Shown in pieces: positions 1-8,508 of a stretch of DNA of 64,000 bases (the first letter of the stretch is position 1; each line of letters opens with the position of its first letter). Under the pieces are notes generated by a model that ran no database searches, was not told where the DNA came from, and saw only the letters and a program-made list of their open reading frames with translations. Both the position numbers and the translations under genes were made by a program. Origin of the DNA: an uncultured bacterium (lineage in GTDB: Bacteria > Myxococcota_A > Bradymonadia > Bradymonadales > Bradymonadaceae). The stretch lies in the NCBI GenBank assembly GCA_937981985.1, contig CALJNB010000014.1, positions 1 through 64,000 on the forward strand, given 5' to 3'.

Positions 1-716
1 TGAACATGTGAGTGGTCATCTTTGTTCAACGGATATTCATCAGGCCAGGTGGTGTGTGAGTAGCTGTGTAATTGTATCAAAAATAAAAGTGCCCCCGCGA
101 TGATTAAGGCTACGTTTGAAGCCTTACTAAAATTCTTAAAGGATTCGGTTTTTCTCCATCCCGACAAGAGCACCAACATCACACTCAAGGCGATAATTTG
201 GCCCGCCTCAACACCCACATTAAAAGACAGAATGCGCAAAACGATTCCGTCATCACCCAAAGGTAATTGTTGCAAGCGAGTTGAAAGTCCAAAGCCGTGA
301 ATTAACCCAAAAGCGAATACCATTCCGAGTAGGCCGGGGGACTCCACTTGAAAGTATTTTTTGAAACCGTCTAAGTTATCAAAACCCTTATAACACACGG
401 TTAAGGCGATAAGCGCGTCAACCAGAAAGTAGTTTGCTTGCACGGTATAAATTGTCGCGAAGACGAGTGTTAACGAATGTCCGATCGTAAAAGCGGTTAT
501 GAATTTAACGACATCTTTAAATTTGGTGAGGAAGAATAAGACACCAAAAAGAAAAAGCAGATGATCGTAGCCGGTCAGCATATGGGTCATACCAAGTTCG
601 ACGTATTCCCAATAACCTGCATTGAGGATCTTAGCTTTATCTGCTTCGCTCATTCCATGTGCAAAAGCGGCGGAGCTGAAGAATAATCCAAATATGGTAA
701 ACACTAAGGTCTTCAC
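1..716 (-). CDS. HupE/UreJ_2-family membrane protein, partial (runs off the left edge)
   Basis: Not in the ORF track. Minus-strand reading from a GTG at 716 gives VKTLVFTIFGLFFSSAAFAHGMSEADKAKILNAGYWEYVELGMTHMLTGYDHLLFLFGVLFFLTKF...GLIHGFGLS...HSHVH: signal peptide, GxDHLLFL and HGFGLS motifs, several TM segments. Confidence 0.8.
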   Translation of the reverse strand, partial: MKTLVFTIFGLFFSSAAFAHGMSEADKAKILNAGYWEYVELGMTHMLTGYDHLLFLFGVLFFLTKFKDVVKFITAFTIGHSLTLVFATIYTVQANYFLVDALIALTVCYKGFDNLDGFKKYFQVESPGLLGMVFAFGLIHGFGLSTRLQQLPLGDDGIVLRILSFNVGVEAGQIIALSVMLVLLSGWRKTESFKNFSKASNVALIIAGALLFLIQLHSYSHTTWPDEYPLNKDDHSHV

Positions 717-929
717 TATTTTCCTTTTTACGCGAGATCAGTCGGTCGTGTTAGTCATCAACGCGGGCTGGTTTTGTCTACCCTATAACCGACGTTCTTG
801 CATCGTGGATCGACTCCCCATATTATTTACACGTTAAAAGCGTTTGGCAATAAATATGAGTAGCTCACCGAAGAAAGAAAAGATAAGGATAGTATTGAAG
901 CATGCGCACGAAGAGAGTTAAAAAGTAAT

Positions 930-1697
930 ATGAATCGTAGACAATATTTAAAAGGCATGGCCGGTTTGACGGCCCTAGTCGCGGCACAGATTCCAGGAAC
1001 GCTCTTCGCAATGGGACCAGATGATAAGTTTACGATCGCACAGCTGCGTTATAAAGGTGCCTATAATACGCGACCGACCGCACTTAGACGACTTACCTTG
1101 GAAGTGGAAAAGCGCACCAGCATCGTAAGCGCCCCTAAAATTCCTGTTGTGAAAGCGACCGATAAAGCACTTTATGAATATCCATTAGTATGTTGGTCAG
1201 GTGATGAGGCATTTGACGAACTACCAGCCAAAGCCATCCAGGGGTTACGCGACTTTCTCCTTTCCGGTGGCCTTTTAGTCGTTGACGCTTCAGATGGTGT
1301 GGTTGATGGACCCTTCATCCAAAGTGTTCAACGCGAACTTGGCAAAATGTTTCCAAATCGTAAACTGGGTACGATTCCCTCAGATCATGTCTTGTATAAA
1401 TCCTTTTTTCTGGTCGATAAGCCGGTTGGGCGTTTGGCAATATCAAAAACGATGGATGGAATCTTTGATCAGGACCGACTCATGGTTATCGTATCTCAAA
1501 ACGATATGCTAGGAGCCTGGTCAAAAGACAACTTTGGCAGCTGGACATTTGCTTGTACTCCCGGTGGCGACAAACAAAGAGAGATGTCTTATCGCGTCGG
1601 GATGAACATCATCATGTACGCCCTGTGTATCAACTATAAAGCAGATCAGGTTCACGTTCCTTTCATATTAAAACGCAGAAAATGGAAGGTGGATTGA
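930..1697 (+). CDS. DUF4159-like protein with Tat-type N-terminus (NRRQYLKG)
   Basis: MNRRQYLKGMAGLTALVAAQIPG signal; FTIAQLRYKGAYNTRPTALRRLTLEVEKRTSI and LRDFLLSGGLLVVDAS pattern; adjacent to a VWA/GATase-like membrane protein. Confidence 0.7.
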   Translation: MNRRQYLKGMAGLTALVAAQIPGTLFAMGPDDKFTIAQLRYKGAYNTRPTALRRLTLEVEKRTSIVSAPKIPVVKATDKALYEYPLVCWSGDEAFDELPAKAIQGLRDFLLSGGLLVVDASDGVVDGPFIQSVQRELGKMFPNRKLGTIPSDHVLYKSFFLVDKPVGRLAISKTMDGIFDQDRLMVIVSQNDMLGAWSKDNFGSWTFACTPGGDKQREMSYRVGMNIIMYALCINYKADQVHVPFILKRRKWKVD

Positions 1698-4027
1698 TGT
1701 TTGGATCCTATAATTCTGGGGATGTGCTTTGGTTAGGAGATTGGGGCACGCCTTGGATCCTTTTCTTTTTGGTTTTAGGGGCGCTGGTTTGCGGTATTTC
1801 CTATTACGACCTAAGGGTGTTGCCAAAGCGTAAATGCTGGACCTTGGTTGGACTTCGTATCGCAGTTTACTTGCTTGCTGTGATATTTTTACTTGAACCA
1901 GCGATCGATCTTAAAAATACAAGTAAAGTTAAAAATCAGGTTGCCGTTATTCTCGATGGTAGTATTTCGATGGGATTGCCCTCTGTTCAACAGCAAGAAA
2001 AAACGCGCTTAGAGTTAATCAAAGAGGCGGTGGAAGCTCTAGAGATTCCGGCTACGAAAACCGACGATGATCATATCTATTCCTTTTATCAATTCGGGGA
2101 CGCACTATTTCCCTTGGCGACTGCTCAAAGTGCAGAATCCGATGCGGGGAAAAGCGATTTGGCAACTGCCATCGAATCAGTAAAAAAAACCTATGCTCAA
2201 AAAGACTTAGGCGGCATCATCGTATTGTCTGACGGTATTGTATCCGGTGCCATGGGTAGCCGCACTCGCCGGGGTGAAAAACTCGACGAGATCACGATCG
2301 CCGAACTTGGCCGTTTGAAAGCGCCGGTAAATACAATTGCGGTTGGAAATGCCGATTCCTTTCGAGATTTGGCTATTGTTAACGTGGCTCATGACGATTT
2401 TGCGTTCGTACACAATAAAACTTCTATCGAATTTGATGTTCAAGCGGTCGGTATAAAGGATACAGATTTAAACGCGACCTTGTCACGAGATGGGAAGGTC
2501 GTACAATCTCGACTTTTAAAAATAAGAAAAGGTAAATCCAATTACAAATTGAATTTTGACTTCATCCCTCAAAAAATCGGTAAAGAAGTCTACTCCATCG
2601 ATTTACCACATCTAAAAAATGAAGCGCTCTTTGAGAATAATCATGCGCAGTTCTTGCAAAAAATCATCAGAGATAAGATTCGAGCCCTTCAGGTGGTGGG
2701 TCGACCAAGTTGGGATGAACGATTTTTACGCCGTCACCTCAAACAAAATCCCAATGTGGATCTGATCTCGTTCTTTATTTTGAGAACCAATCAGAATATT
2801 CGGGTTGCCGGCACCGATGAACTGTCTTTGATTCCTTTTCCTACCGACGAACTTTTTCAAGATGAGCTAGGTAGTTTCGATTTAGTCATTTTTCAAAATT
2901 TTAACTTCGGCCCCTACGATATGAGGCGCTATTTGTCAGAAATTTCTAAATTCGTAAAAGAAGGCGGTGGTTTTATGATGATCGGTGGAGATCTTTCATT
3001 CTCAAATGGGGGTTACTCAGAAACGGCAATTTCGGATATCTTGCCCGTTGAACTCTCAAGCCGTACAGACACGATCGATTTTCGTCCTTTCAAACCAGAA
3101 CTGACTGAAGCCGGTCTTCGCCACCCCATTACAACATTGGCATTTGACCCGGTGGAAAACAGAAAATTGTGGCAGGAATTACCTGATCAACGTGGCACCA
3201 ATATCGTTCTGAATGCGAAACCAGAAGCTTCTGTTTTGGCGGTTCATCCGACGCTGAGTTTTGGTGGTAAGCCGATGCCAGTGGTGAGCATAAGTGAAGT
3301 AGAGGAGGGGCGAGTGATGGCACTGACGACGGATTCAACATGGAGATGGGGAATCGAAAGGGTAGGAGAGGGCGGAACGTCGCGTGAGTATCAATTGTTT
3401 TGGAACAACGCGTTTCGCTGGCTCATCAAAGATCCAGAACTTAAATTGATCCGTATCGAAAATCAGGTCGACGAATATGACGTCGGTGCAGTCACAACGC
3501 TTTCGGTTCGCGTGTCGAACCCCGATTATACGCCGGCTCCGAATCAAGCGGTAAAACTGATTGTAGAATTTGAACCCTTTTTTGAGGGTGAACAAGTTGA
3601 AGGCGGTACTAAGCAAAAAAGCGCTCCCGAAACGCTTCTTAGCACCAAGGTCCAGACAGATGCAGGCGGGCTTGCGCAAACTAAGTTGGCATTGGAAAAG
3701 GCTGGGAGATATAAAATTTCGGCGGAATCGAGAACGAGTTCCGGGCTTCTTAAAGATAAGGATGTGGTGATCGCATTAAGATCGGTTTCCGAGTTTCGAG
3801 ATATCGTTCCGAGGACGGATCTCCTTAAACAGATCGCCGAAACGACTGGAGGTATTTTTACGCAGCTTCCGAATAGTAAACCCGCCGTAGAGCTTCTGCC
3901 ATCGAAGTCGATTCAAGTAAATCGGCGTAAAGTCATTCATTTATGGGATACGAGCGTTGCTTTTCTCTTATTAGTGGGCCTTTTGGGGCTGGAATGGATA
4001 CTTCGCCGCCGATGGGGACGCTTATAA
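1682..4027 (+). CDS. Large membrane protein with VWA-like and GATase1-like domains
   Basis: N-terminal TM helices, VAVILDGSISMGLPS (VWA MIDAS-like), LSDGIVSG, later FVKEGGGFMMIGGDLSFSNGGY (GATase1-like), C-terminal TM; overlaps the upstream gene by 16 bp. Confidence 0.7.
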   Translation: MEGGLMFGSYNSGDVLWLGDWGTPWILFFLVLGALVCGISYYDLRVLPKRKCWTLVGLRIAVYLLAVIFLLEPAIDLKNTSKVKNQVAVILDGSISMGLPSVQQQEKTRLELIKEAVEALEIPATKTDDDHIYSFYQFGDALFPLATAQSAESDAGKSDLATAIESVKKTYAQKDLGGIIVLSDGIVSGAMGSRTRRGEKLDEITIAELGRLKAPVNTIAVGNADSFRDLAIVNVAHDDFAFVHNKTSIEFDVQAVGIKDTDLNATLSRDGKVVQSRLLKIRKGKSNYKLNFDFIPQKIGKEVYSIDLPHLKNEALFENNHAQFLQKIIRDKIRALQVVGRPSWDERFLRRHLKQNPNVDLISFFILRTNQNIRVAGTDELSLIPFPTDELFQDELGSFDLVIFQNFNFGPYDMRRYLSEISKFVKEGGGFMMIGGDLSFSNGGYSETAISDILPVELSSRTDTIDFRPFKPELTEAGLRHPITTLAFDPVENRKLWQELPDQRGTNIVLNAKPEASVLAVHPTLSFGGKPMPVVSISEVEEGRVMALTTDSTWRWGIERVGEGGTSREYQLFWNNAFRWLIKDPELKLIRIENQVDEYDVGAVTTLSVRVSNPDYTPAPNQAVKLIVEFEPFFEGEQVEGGTKQKSAPETLLSTKVQTDAGGLAQTKLALEKAGRYKISAESRTSSGLLKDKDVVIALRSVSEFRDIVPRTDLLKQIAETTGGIFTQLPNSKPAVELLPSKSIQVNRRKVIHLWDTSVAFLLLVGLLGLEWILRRRWGRL

Positions 4028-4188
4028 ATAGGGATTCGTGTCCTCGTTATCCTGATATGACTGGTTCACATGCTTGCGCGATCTTGGCTCAGCACTACAT
4101 CATCTTGGAGATTTACTATATTTAAGCGATTAATCACCTTAAGGCTTGATCTTTGCGATGAACGCTTGTAGCGTGCGCAATCGTTCGA

Positions 4189-4206
4189 ATATCAAAATTT
4201 TGATAT
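4189..4206. repeat. 18-bp perfect palindrome ATATCAAAATTTTGATAT upstream of rplU
   Basis: Direct reading; lies 18 bp before the likely rplU ATG at 4225. Confidence 0.7.
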
Positions 4207-4224
4207 AAGAAAATGGAGTTTAAA

Positions 4225-4539
4225 ATGCATGCTATAATTAAGACAGGCGGTAAGCAGTACCGCGTTAAAGAAGGCGACTACCTAAGCATCGAAAAGATTG
4301 TTGATGCAGAAAAAGGTTCAGCTGTAACGTTTGAAGAAGTACTTGCTGTCGGTGACGGTGCAGCCATAAAAATCGGTGCCCCTTTCCTATCAGGCGCTAC
4401 GGTGAAAGCTAAAGTAGTTGCAACTGGGAAAGCTAAAAAATTAATGGTTTTCAAGAAGAAACGCCGTAAAGGATACATGGTAAAACGTGGTCATCGTCAA
4501 CATTTCACTCGTGTCCAGATTACTGGAATTTCGGGTTAG
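4225..4539 (+). CDS. rplU: 50S ribosomal protein L21
   Basis: MHAIIKTGGKQYRVKEGDYL...KKRRKGYMVKRGHRQHFTRVQI; the ATG at 4225 fits the family better than 4213. Confidence 0.95.
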   Translation: MHAIIKTGGKQYRVKEGDYLSIEKIVDAEKGSAVTFEEVLAVGDGAAIKIGAPFLSGATVKAKVVATGKAKKLMVFKKKRRKGYMVKRGHRQHFTRVQITGISG

Positions 4540-4559
4540 TCTAATAAAGGAGTCTCATC

Positions 4560-4835
4560 ATGGCACATAAGAAAGGCCAAGGTAGTTCGAGAAACGGTCG
4601 TGATTCAAACGGCCAACGTAGAGGCGTTAAACGCTTCGGTGGTCAGGCCGTACTTGCTGGAAATATTCTAGTTCGTCAGCTTGGTACTAAAATCAAACCC
4701 GGTAAGAACGTCGGATGTGGAAAAGATTACACTCTTTTCGCGCTCATTGACGGTGAAGTAAAGTTCACAACTGGACGTAACGGGAAGAAGACCGTTTCTA
4801 TCGTAGAAATTCAGCAAGAAGCTGCTGCAGAATAG
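4560..4835 (+). CDS. rpmA: 50S ribosomal protein L27
   Basis: [29 protein letters not shown]. Confidence 0.97.
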   Translation: MAHKKGQGSSRNGRDSNGQRRGVKRFGGQAVLAGNILVRQLGTKIKPGKNVGCGKDYTLFALIDGEVKFTTGRNGKKTVSIVEIQQEAAAE

Positions 4836-4865
4836 AAAACAGTCCAAAAACAGTTAAGACTAATG

Positions 4866-4900
4866 ACCCGGCTAGCTTTGCTAACTGGGTTTAGTTTTTT
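4866..4900 (+). terminator. Rho-independent terminator after rpmA
   Basis: ACCCGGCTAGC-TTT-GCTAACTGGGT stem-loop followed by a T-rich tract. Confidence 0.75.
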
Positions 4901-4918
4901 CTAGCACTAGGATTCAAG

Positions 4919-5944
4919 ATGTTTGTTGATGAAGCTATAATTGATGTGCTTGCCGGGAAGGGCGGCGATGGGATGTCTACTTTTCGTACCGAAAAGTATG
5001 TCACCTTCGGTGGGCCTTCTGGCGGCGATGGCGGAAAAGGCGGCGATGTTATTATTATCGCGACAAATAACTGCCACACGTTGTCTGACTATCGACACAA
5101 ACGAATTCTAAAAGCAAAACCTGGTGCAATGGGCGGAAGAGCTCAGATGACGGGACGAAATGGCGAGGATTGCGTGCTCTTAGTTCCGGTCGGCACTCTC
5201 GTTTACGATACCGAAACGGATGTGCTTCTTGTCGACCTCGTTGAAGTGGGGCAAAAATATGTCGTATGTAAAGGCGGCGATGGGGGATTTGGAAATTACC
5301 GGTACAAATCAGCAACCAATCGGGCCCCAACTAAGACTCTTCCCGGCTGGCCTGGGGAAGAAAAGAATATAAAGTTGGAACTCAAGCTCATCGCCGATGT
5401 GGCCTTAGTCGGTTATCCCAGCGTTGGGAAGTCTACCATCATCAGCGTTCTCTCCAATGCTCGTCCGAAAATTGGAGCCTATCCCTTCACCACCCTGTCG
5501 CCAAATTTGGGCGTTGTTCCTTATGGAAACTACGAAGATTACGTTATCGCTGACGTTCCCGGACTTATCGAGGGGGCACATGAGGGGCAAGGTTTGGGGA
5601 TCCAATTTCTCAAACATATCGAACGTACTCGCGTGGTGGCCCATGTGATCGAAGTGACCGTCGGATACCCGGACCGTGATCCGATCAAAGACTATTTGAA
5701 GTTGATGAAGGAACTTGAGTCTTTTAACGCTGAACTCTTAAACCGCCCTGCGGTCGTCATTTTAAATAAATCTGACCTCTTGGAGACCCGCGAAGCCGAG
5801 GCTGAATTGAGGGCTTATTTCGAAAAACTAGGGCTTCCTTTTATCGCTGTTTCGGCAGCGACACGGGATAATATAAAGGAATTGCAATATTTCCTTGGTG
5901 ACGCGGTCTACCAAAGGAACCAAAAAGAAGATTGGGAAAAATAG
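4919..5944 (+). CDS. obgE: GTPase Obg/CgtA
   Basis: MFVDEAIIDVLAGKGGDGMSTFRTEKY (OBG fold), GYPSVGKSTIISVLS G1, DVPGLIEGAHEGQGLG, NKSD. Confidence 0.97.
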   Translation: MFVDEAIIDVLAGKGGDGMSTFRTEKYVTFGGPSGGDGGKGGDVIIIATNNCHTLSDYRHKRILKAKPGAMGGRAQMTGRNGEDCVLLVPVGTLVYDTETDVLLVDLVEVGQKYVVCKGGDGGFGNYRYKSATNRAPTKTLPGWPGEEKNIKLELKLIADVALVGYPSVGKSTIISVLSNARPKIGAYPFTTLSPNLGVVPYGNYEDYVIADVPGLIEGAHEGQGLGIQFLKHIERTRVVAHVIEVTVGYPDRDPIKDYLKLMKELESFNAELLNRPAVVILNKSDLLETREAEAELRAYFEKLGLPFIAVSAATRDNIKELQYFLGDAVYQRNQKEDWEK

Positions 5945-6019
5945 CAAAAATTTATTGATTCAGAACATTTGACACAGATCGGGAAATTAACCACAATCCG
6001 CCCGTTCCGGAGGTTTAGT

Positions 6020-7303
6020 TTGGTTGTAAAAAGTATAAGGTTTATTTTCTGTCTCGCTTTTATTGCAGGTTGTGCGACCGGTGTTGAAACTGGGGATGAT
6101 TGTCAGTCCGATGACGATTGTCAGGGCAATTTGAGCTGCAATAAGATCTCCCAAGAATGTGAATCTATCCGCTTAGATCCGAATAATAAAAAACCTGATA
6201 TGAACGTGATCGATCGTGATATGGGAACCTTAGAACCCGATACTTCTTCTAAGCCGGATACACCACCGATCTCAGATCTTAGCGACGATCAATCTCAAAA
6301 CATCGATATGAATTCAAACGATGCCGCCGCCGATATGAGCGAGCCGGACATGAAAAAAGCATGTGAACCATCGTGCTCAGCTGCTGAAAAATGTGAAGAA
6401 GGAATCTGCGTTGAGGCATGTAATCCGACTTGTGTGGCACCGAAAGTTTGCACAGAAACGGGCTGTAAGTTTCCTACCTGTTCTCAAAAAGGGGATAGAT
6501 GTGAAACGACAGAAACCGACCAAGGTAATTTTCTTTGTCGTGATTTAGGTAATGGTGGGGAGTGTCTTTCTAAATGTACCGAACTTGGCGCGGATACCTG
6601 CGCAAGCGGCGAGTATTGTATACCGACAAATGGCCAATTCAATTGCGAAGCAAGTCAGTGTTCTCAACAATCAGATTGCGCAGGAGGAAGTTGTTTTCTG
6701 TTTGATAACGATTACGGCCGATGTTTTGCGGCGGGTAACTTATCAGAAAATGCAGTTTGTGATTTGGGCGGTTCGACATGTGCGGCAGGTTTGACCTGTG
6801 GTCTCAAAGTTGGCGCTGCGGCTGGGGAGGGGACTTGTCAAAAGATTTGTTCTCCTTGGGCAGCAAGCACAGGTTGTACAGGCGGAGCGCGATGTTCAAA
6901 TTTCGTTACGCCTCGTTCCTTCAGTTGTTCTCCAGACAATGATGCAACAGGATCTACAGCGTATTCTTCTTGCACGACACCGAACGCATCGTGCAGTGAT
7001 GCAACGCGTTGCATCGAACTGGCCTCTAGCAATGGATGTTTTCAATACTGCCGTCCGGGTTCAAACGATTGCGCCGGTTTAAGCGTTGAGAGCAGTTGCA
7101 ATAATCGCTTGATCGCCGGTGAGGATCGCTGGGGATTGTGTTTAGGTAAGTGCAACAACCAAGAAGATTGTGGTGATGGACGCGTATGCAACAACGAGAT
7201 CTGTCGTCAACCGTGTACGGATGCTACGACGGTTGTAGCGGATTGCTGTAACGGAAATGCAGTCGACTGTAACTGGACCTGCAACGCGGGTTTATGCGAA
7301 TAA
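6020..7303 (+). CDS. Cys-rich secreted lipoprotein with Asp/Pro-rich linker
   Basis: Likely TTG start at 6020 (GGAGG at 6009-6013); signal LVVKSIRFIFCLAFIAGC lipobox; many Cys; the track start at 5969 also uses TTG. Confidence 0.7.
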   Translation: MVVKSIRFIFCLAFIAGCATGVETGDDCQSDDDCQGNLSCNKISQECESIRLDPNNKKPDMNVIDRDMGTLEPDTSSKPDTPPISDLSDDQSQNIDMNSNDAAADMSEPDMKKACEPSCSAAEKCEEGICVEACNPTCVAPKVCTETGCKFPTCSQKGDRCETTETDQGNFLCRDLGNGGECLSKCTELGADTCASGEYCIPTNGQFNCEASQCSQQSDCAGGSCFLFDNDYGRCFAAGNLSENAVCDLGGSTCAAGLTCGLKVGAAAGEGTCQKICSPWAASTGCTGGARCSNFVTPRSFSCSPDNDATGSTAYSSCTTPNASCSDATRCIELASSNGCFQYCRPGSNDCAGLSVESSCNNRLIAGEDRWGLCLGKCNNQEDCGDGRVCNNEICRQPCTDATTVVADCCNGNAVDCNWTCNAGLCE

Positions 7304-7343
7304 GTTTAAACGAAAACTAATATAACCTTTTACTATTTATAAA

Positions 7344-7358
7344 AGAGAGAGAGAGAGA
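7344..7358 (+). repeat. (AG)7-type dinucleotide tract directly before a start codon
   Basis: AAAAGAGAGAGAGAGAGAAATG; the tract includes the only plausible Shine-Dalgarno. Confidence 0.85.
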
Positions 7359-7359
7359 A

Positions 7360-8328
7360 ATGAAAAAAAGTTTACTAGTTGCAGCCCTTTCGGCATCGAT
7401 GATTTTTGCTGCCTGCGGCGATAACGACAATGACAACAATAACACGAATAATGGTACGAGCGCGAAAAACAACGCTAAGACCACTACCGGTACAGCCGAT
7501 AACAATAATAATGGAACGACTCCCAAGGACACGACCGGGAAGACAACGACCGGAACGACTGGTAATTCTAATAACGGAAATACCAATAATGGATCCAATG
7601 GAACGACGAATAACGGAACCACCAATAACGGAACCACCAATAACGGAACAAACGGAACGACCAGCGGAACTACGGGCGGAACCACAAACCCGAATCCAAA
7701 TTGCGTTGAGTCGGATATCGTCGGTGCTTGTGATGCTCTATGTCAGACCGGTTGTACAGCCGGAACGCAAACTTGTATCGCTGGACGAATTAATGGCGCC
7801 GCAACGGATTCTGAGATTTGCGTTCCGGTGGGTGCGGGTGCTCAGGGAGCAGCTTGCGGACAGAATGATGGTTGTGCCGCCGGCCTAGGTTGTTTGGGTA
7901 TAAACGGTGCCGATCAAGCTTGTGTTAAATATTGTCGACTTCCAAGCGGAGCACCTGAATGCGATAACGGAACCATTTGTTTGTCGATATTTGAAGGTGC
8001 GAATATGGGCGTCTGCGTAGCGCCATCAAGTGAATGTACAGTTTTTCCAGATACTTGCGGCGCCGCTGAGACCTGTGTCAACACCGGTGCGGGAACGGCG
8101 TGCGTTCCGGCTGGCCCCACGGCGAAAGGGGGGTCTTGTGATACGGCAACAACTTCATGTGCGAAAGGCCTGGGATGTTCGACGCCGTTGAACGCGCAGG
8201 GGATGCCGATGGGGACGCCTATTTGTCGTACACTTTGCGCAGCTCAAGCCGATTGTCACTCAAGCGAAGTATGTGCTCTTTTCCAAGGGGAAACCTATGG
8301 AACCTGCGTACCTAACCCTAATCCATAA
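7360..8328 (+). CDS. Cys-rich lipoprotein with Asn/Thr/Gly low-complexity linker
   Basis: MKKSLLVAALSASMIFAACG lipobox, then NNGTTNNGTT repeats and Cys-rich C-terminal region. Confidence 0.75.
   Translation: MKKSLLVAALSASMIFAACGDNDNDNNNTNNGTSAKNNAKTTTGTADNNNNGTTPKDTTGKTTTGTTGNSNNGNTNNGSNGTTNNGTTNNGTTNNGTNGTTSGTTGGTTNPNPNCVESDIVGACDALCQTGCTAGTQTCIAGRINGAATDSEICVPVGAGAQGAACGQNDGCAAGLGCLGINGADQACVKYCRLPSGAPECDNGTICLSIFEGANMGVCVAPSSECTVFPDTCGAAETCVNTGAGTACVPAGPTAKGGSCDTATTSCAKGLGCSTPLNAQGMPMGTPICRTLCAAQADCHSSEVCALFQGETYGTCVPNPNP
7609..7650 (+). repeat. 15-bp tandem repeat AATAACGGAACCACC (~2.8 units) within low-complexity coding sequence
   Basis: Two exact units and one partial unit encoding NNGTT; embedded in low-complexity sequence ~7429-7695. 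Confidence 0.8.
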
Positions 8329-8349
8329 CTTTCGTAACAATTTTAGGAA

Positions 8350-8374
8350 AAACGCTGTCAGCGCTCTTTTTTTT
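8350..8374 (+). terminator. Possible terminator after the N/T-rich lipoprotein gene
   Basis: CGCT-GTC-AGCG short hairpin followed by CTCTTTTTTTT. Confidence 0.4.
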
Positions 8375-8508
8375 GCTAAGTTCGACATGAGTTTTGGGCT
8401 TAGTAAACAACTTTATGAATTGTAATAGAATAATAGTATGTTTTAGATTCAGTTAGAATAGATACAAAATGTTTGTCGCGTGCTGATTCCTAAGTTTGAG
8501 GGAAAGAA

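Noticed and set aside
7600-7660. Possible CRISPR-like repeats
   Set aside because: Short tandem codon repeats inside a lipoprotein ORF with no spacers; no CRISPR array or cas genes seen anywhere in the window.
7317-7685. 122-aa minus-strand Val/Pro/Leu-rich ORF
   Set aside because: Antisense of the NNGTT low-complexity repeats of a clear lipoprotein.
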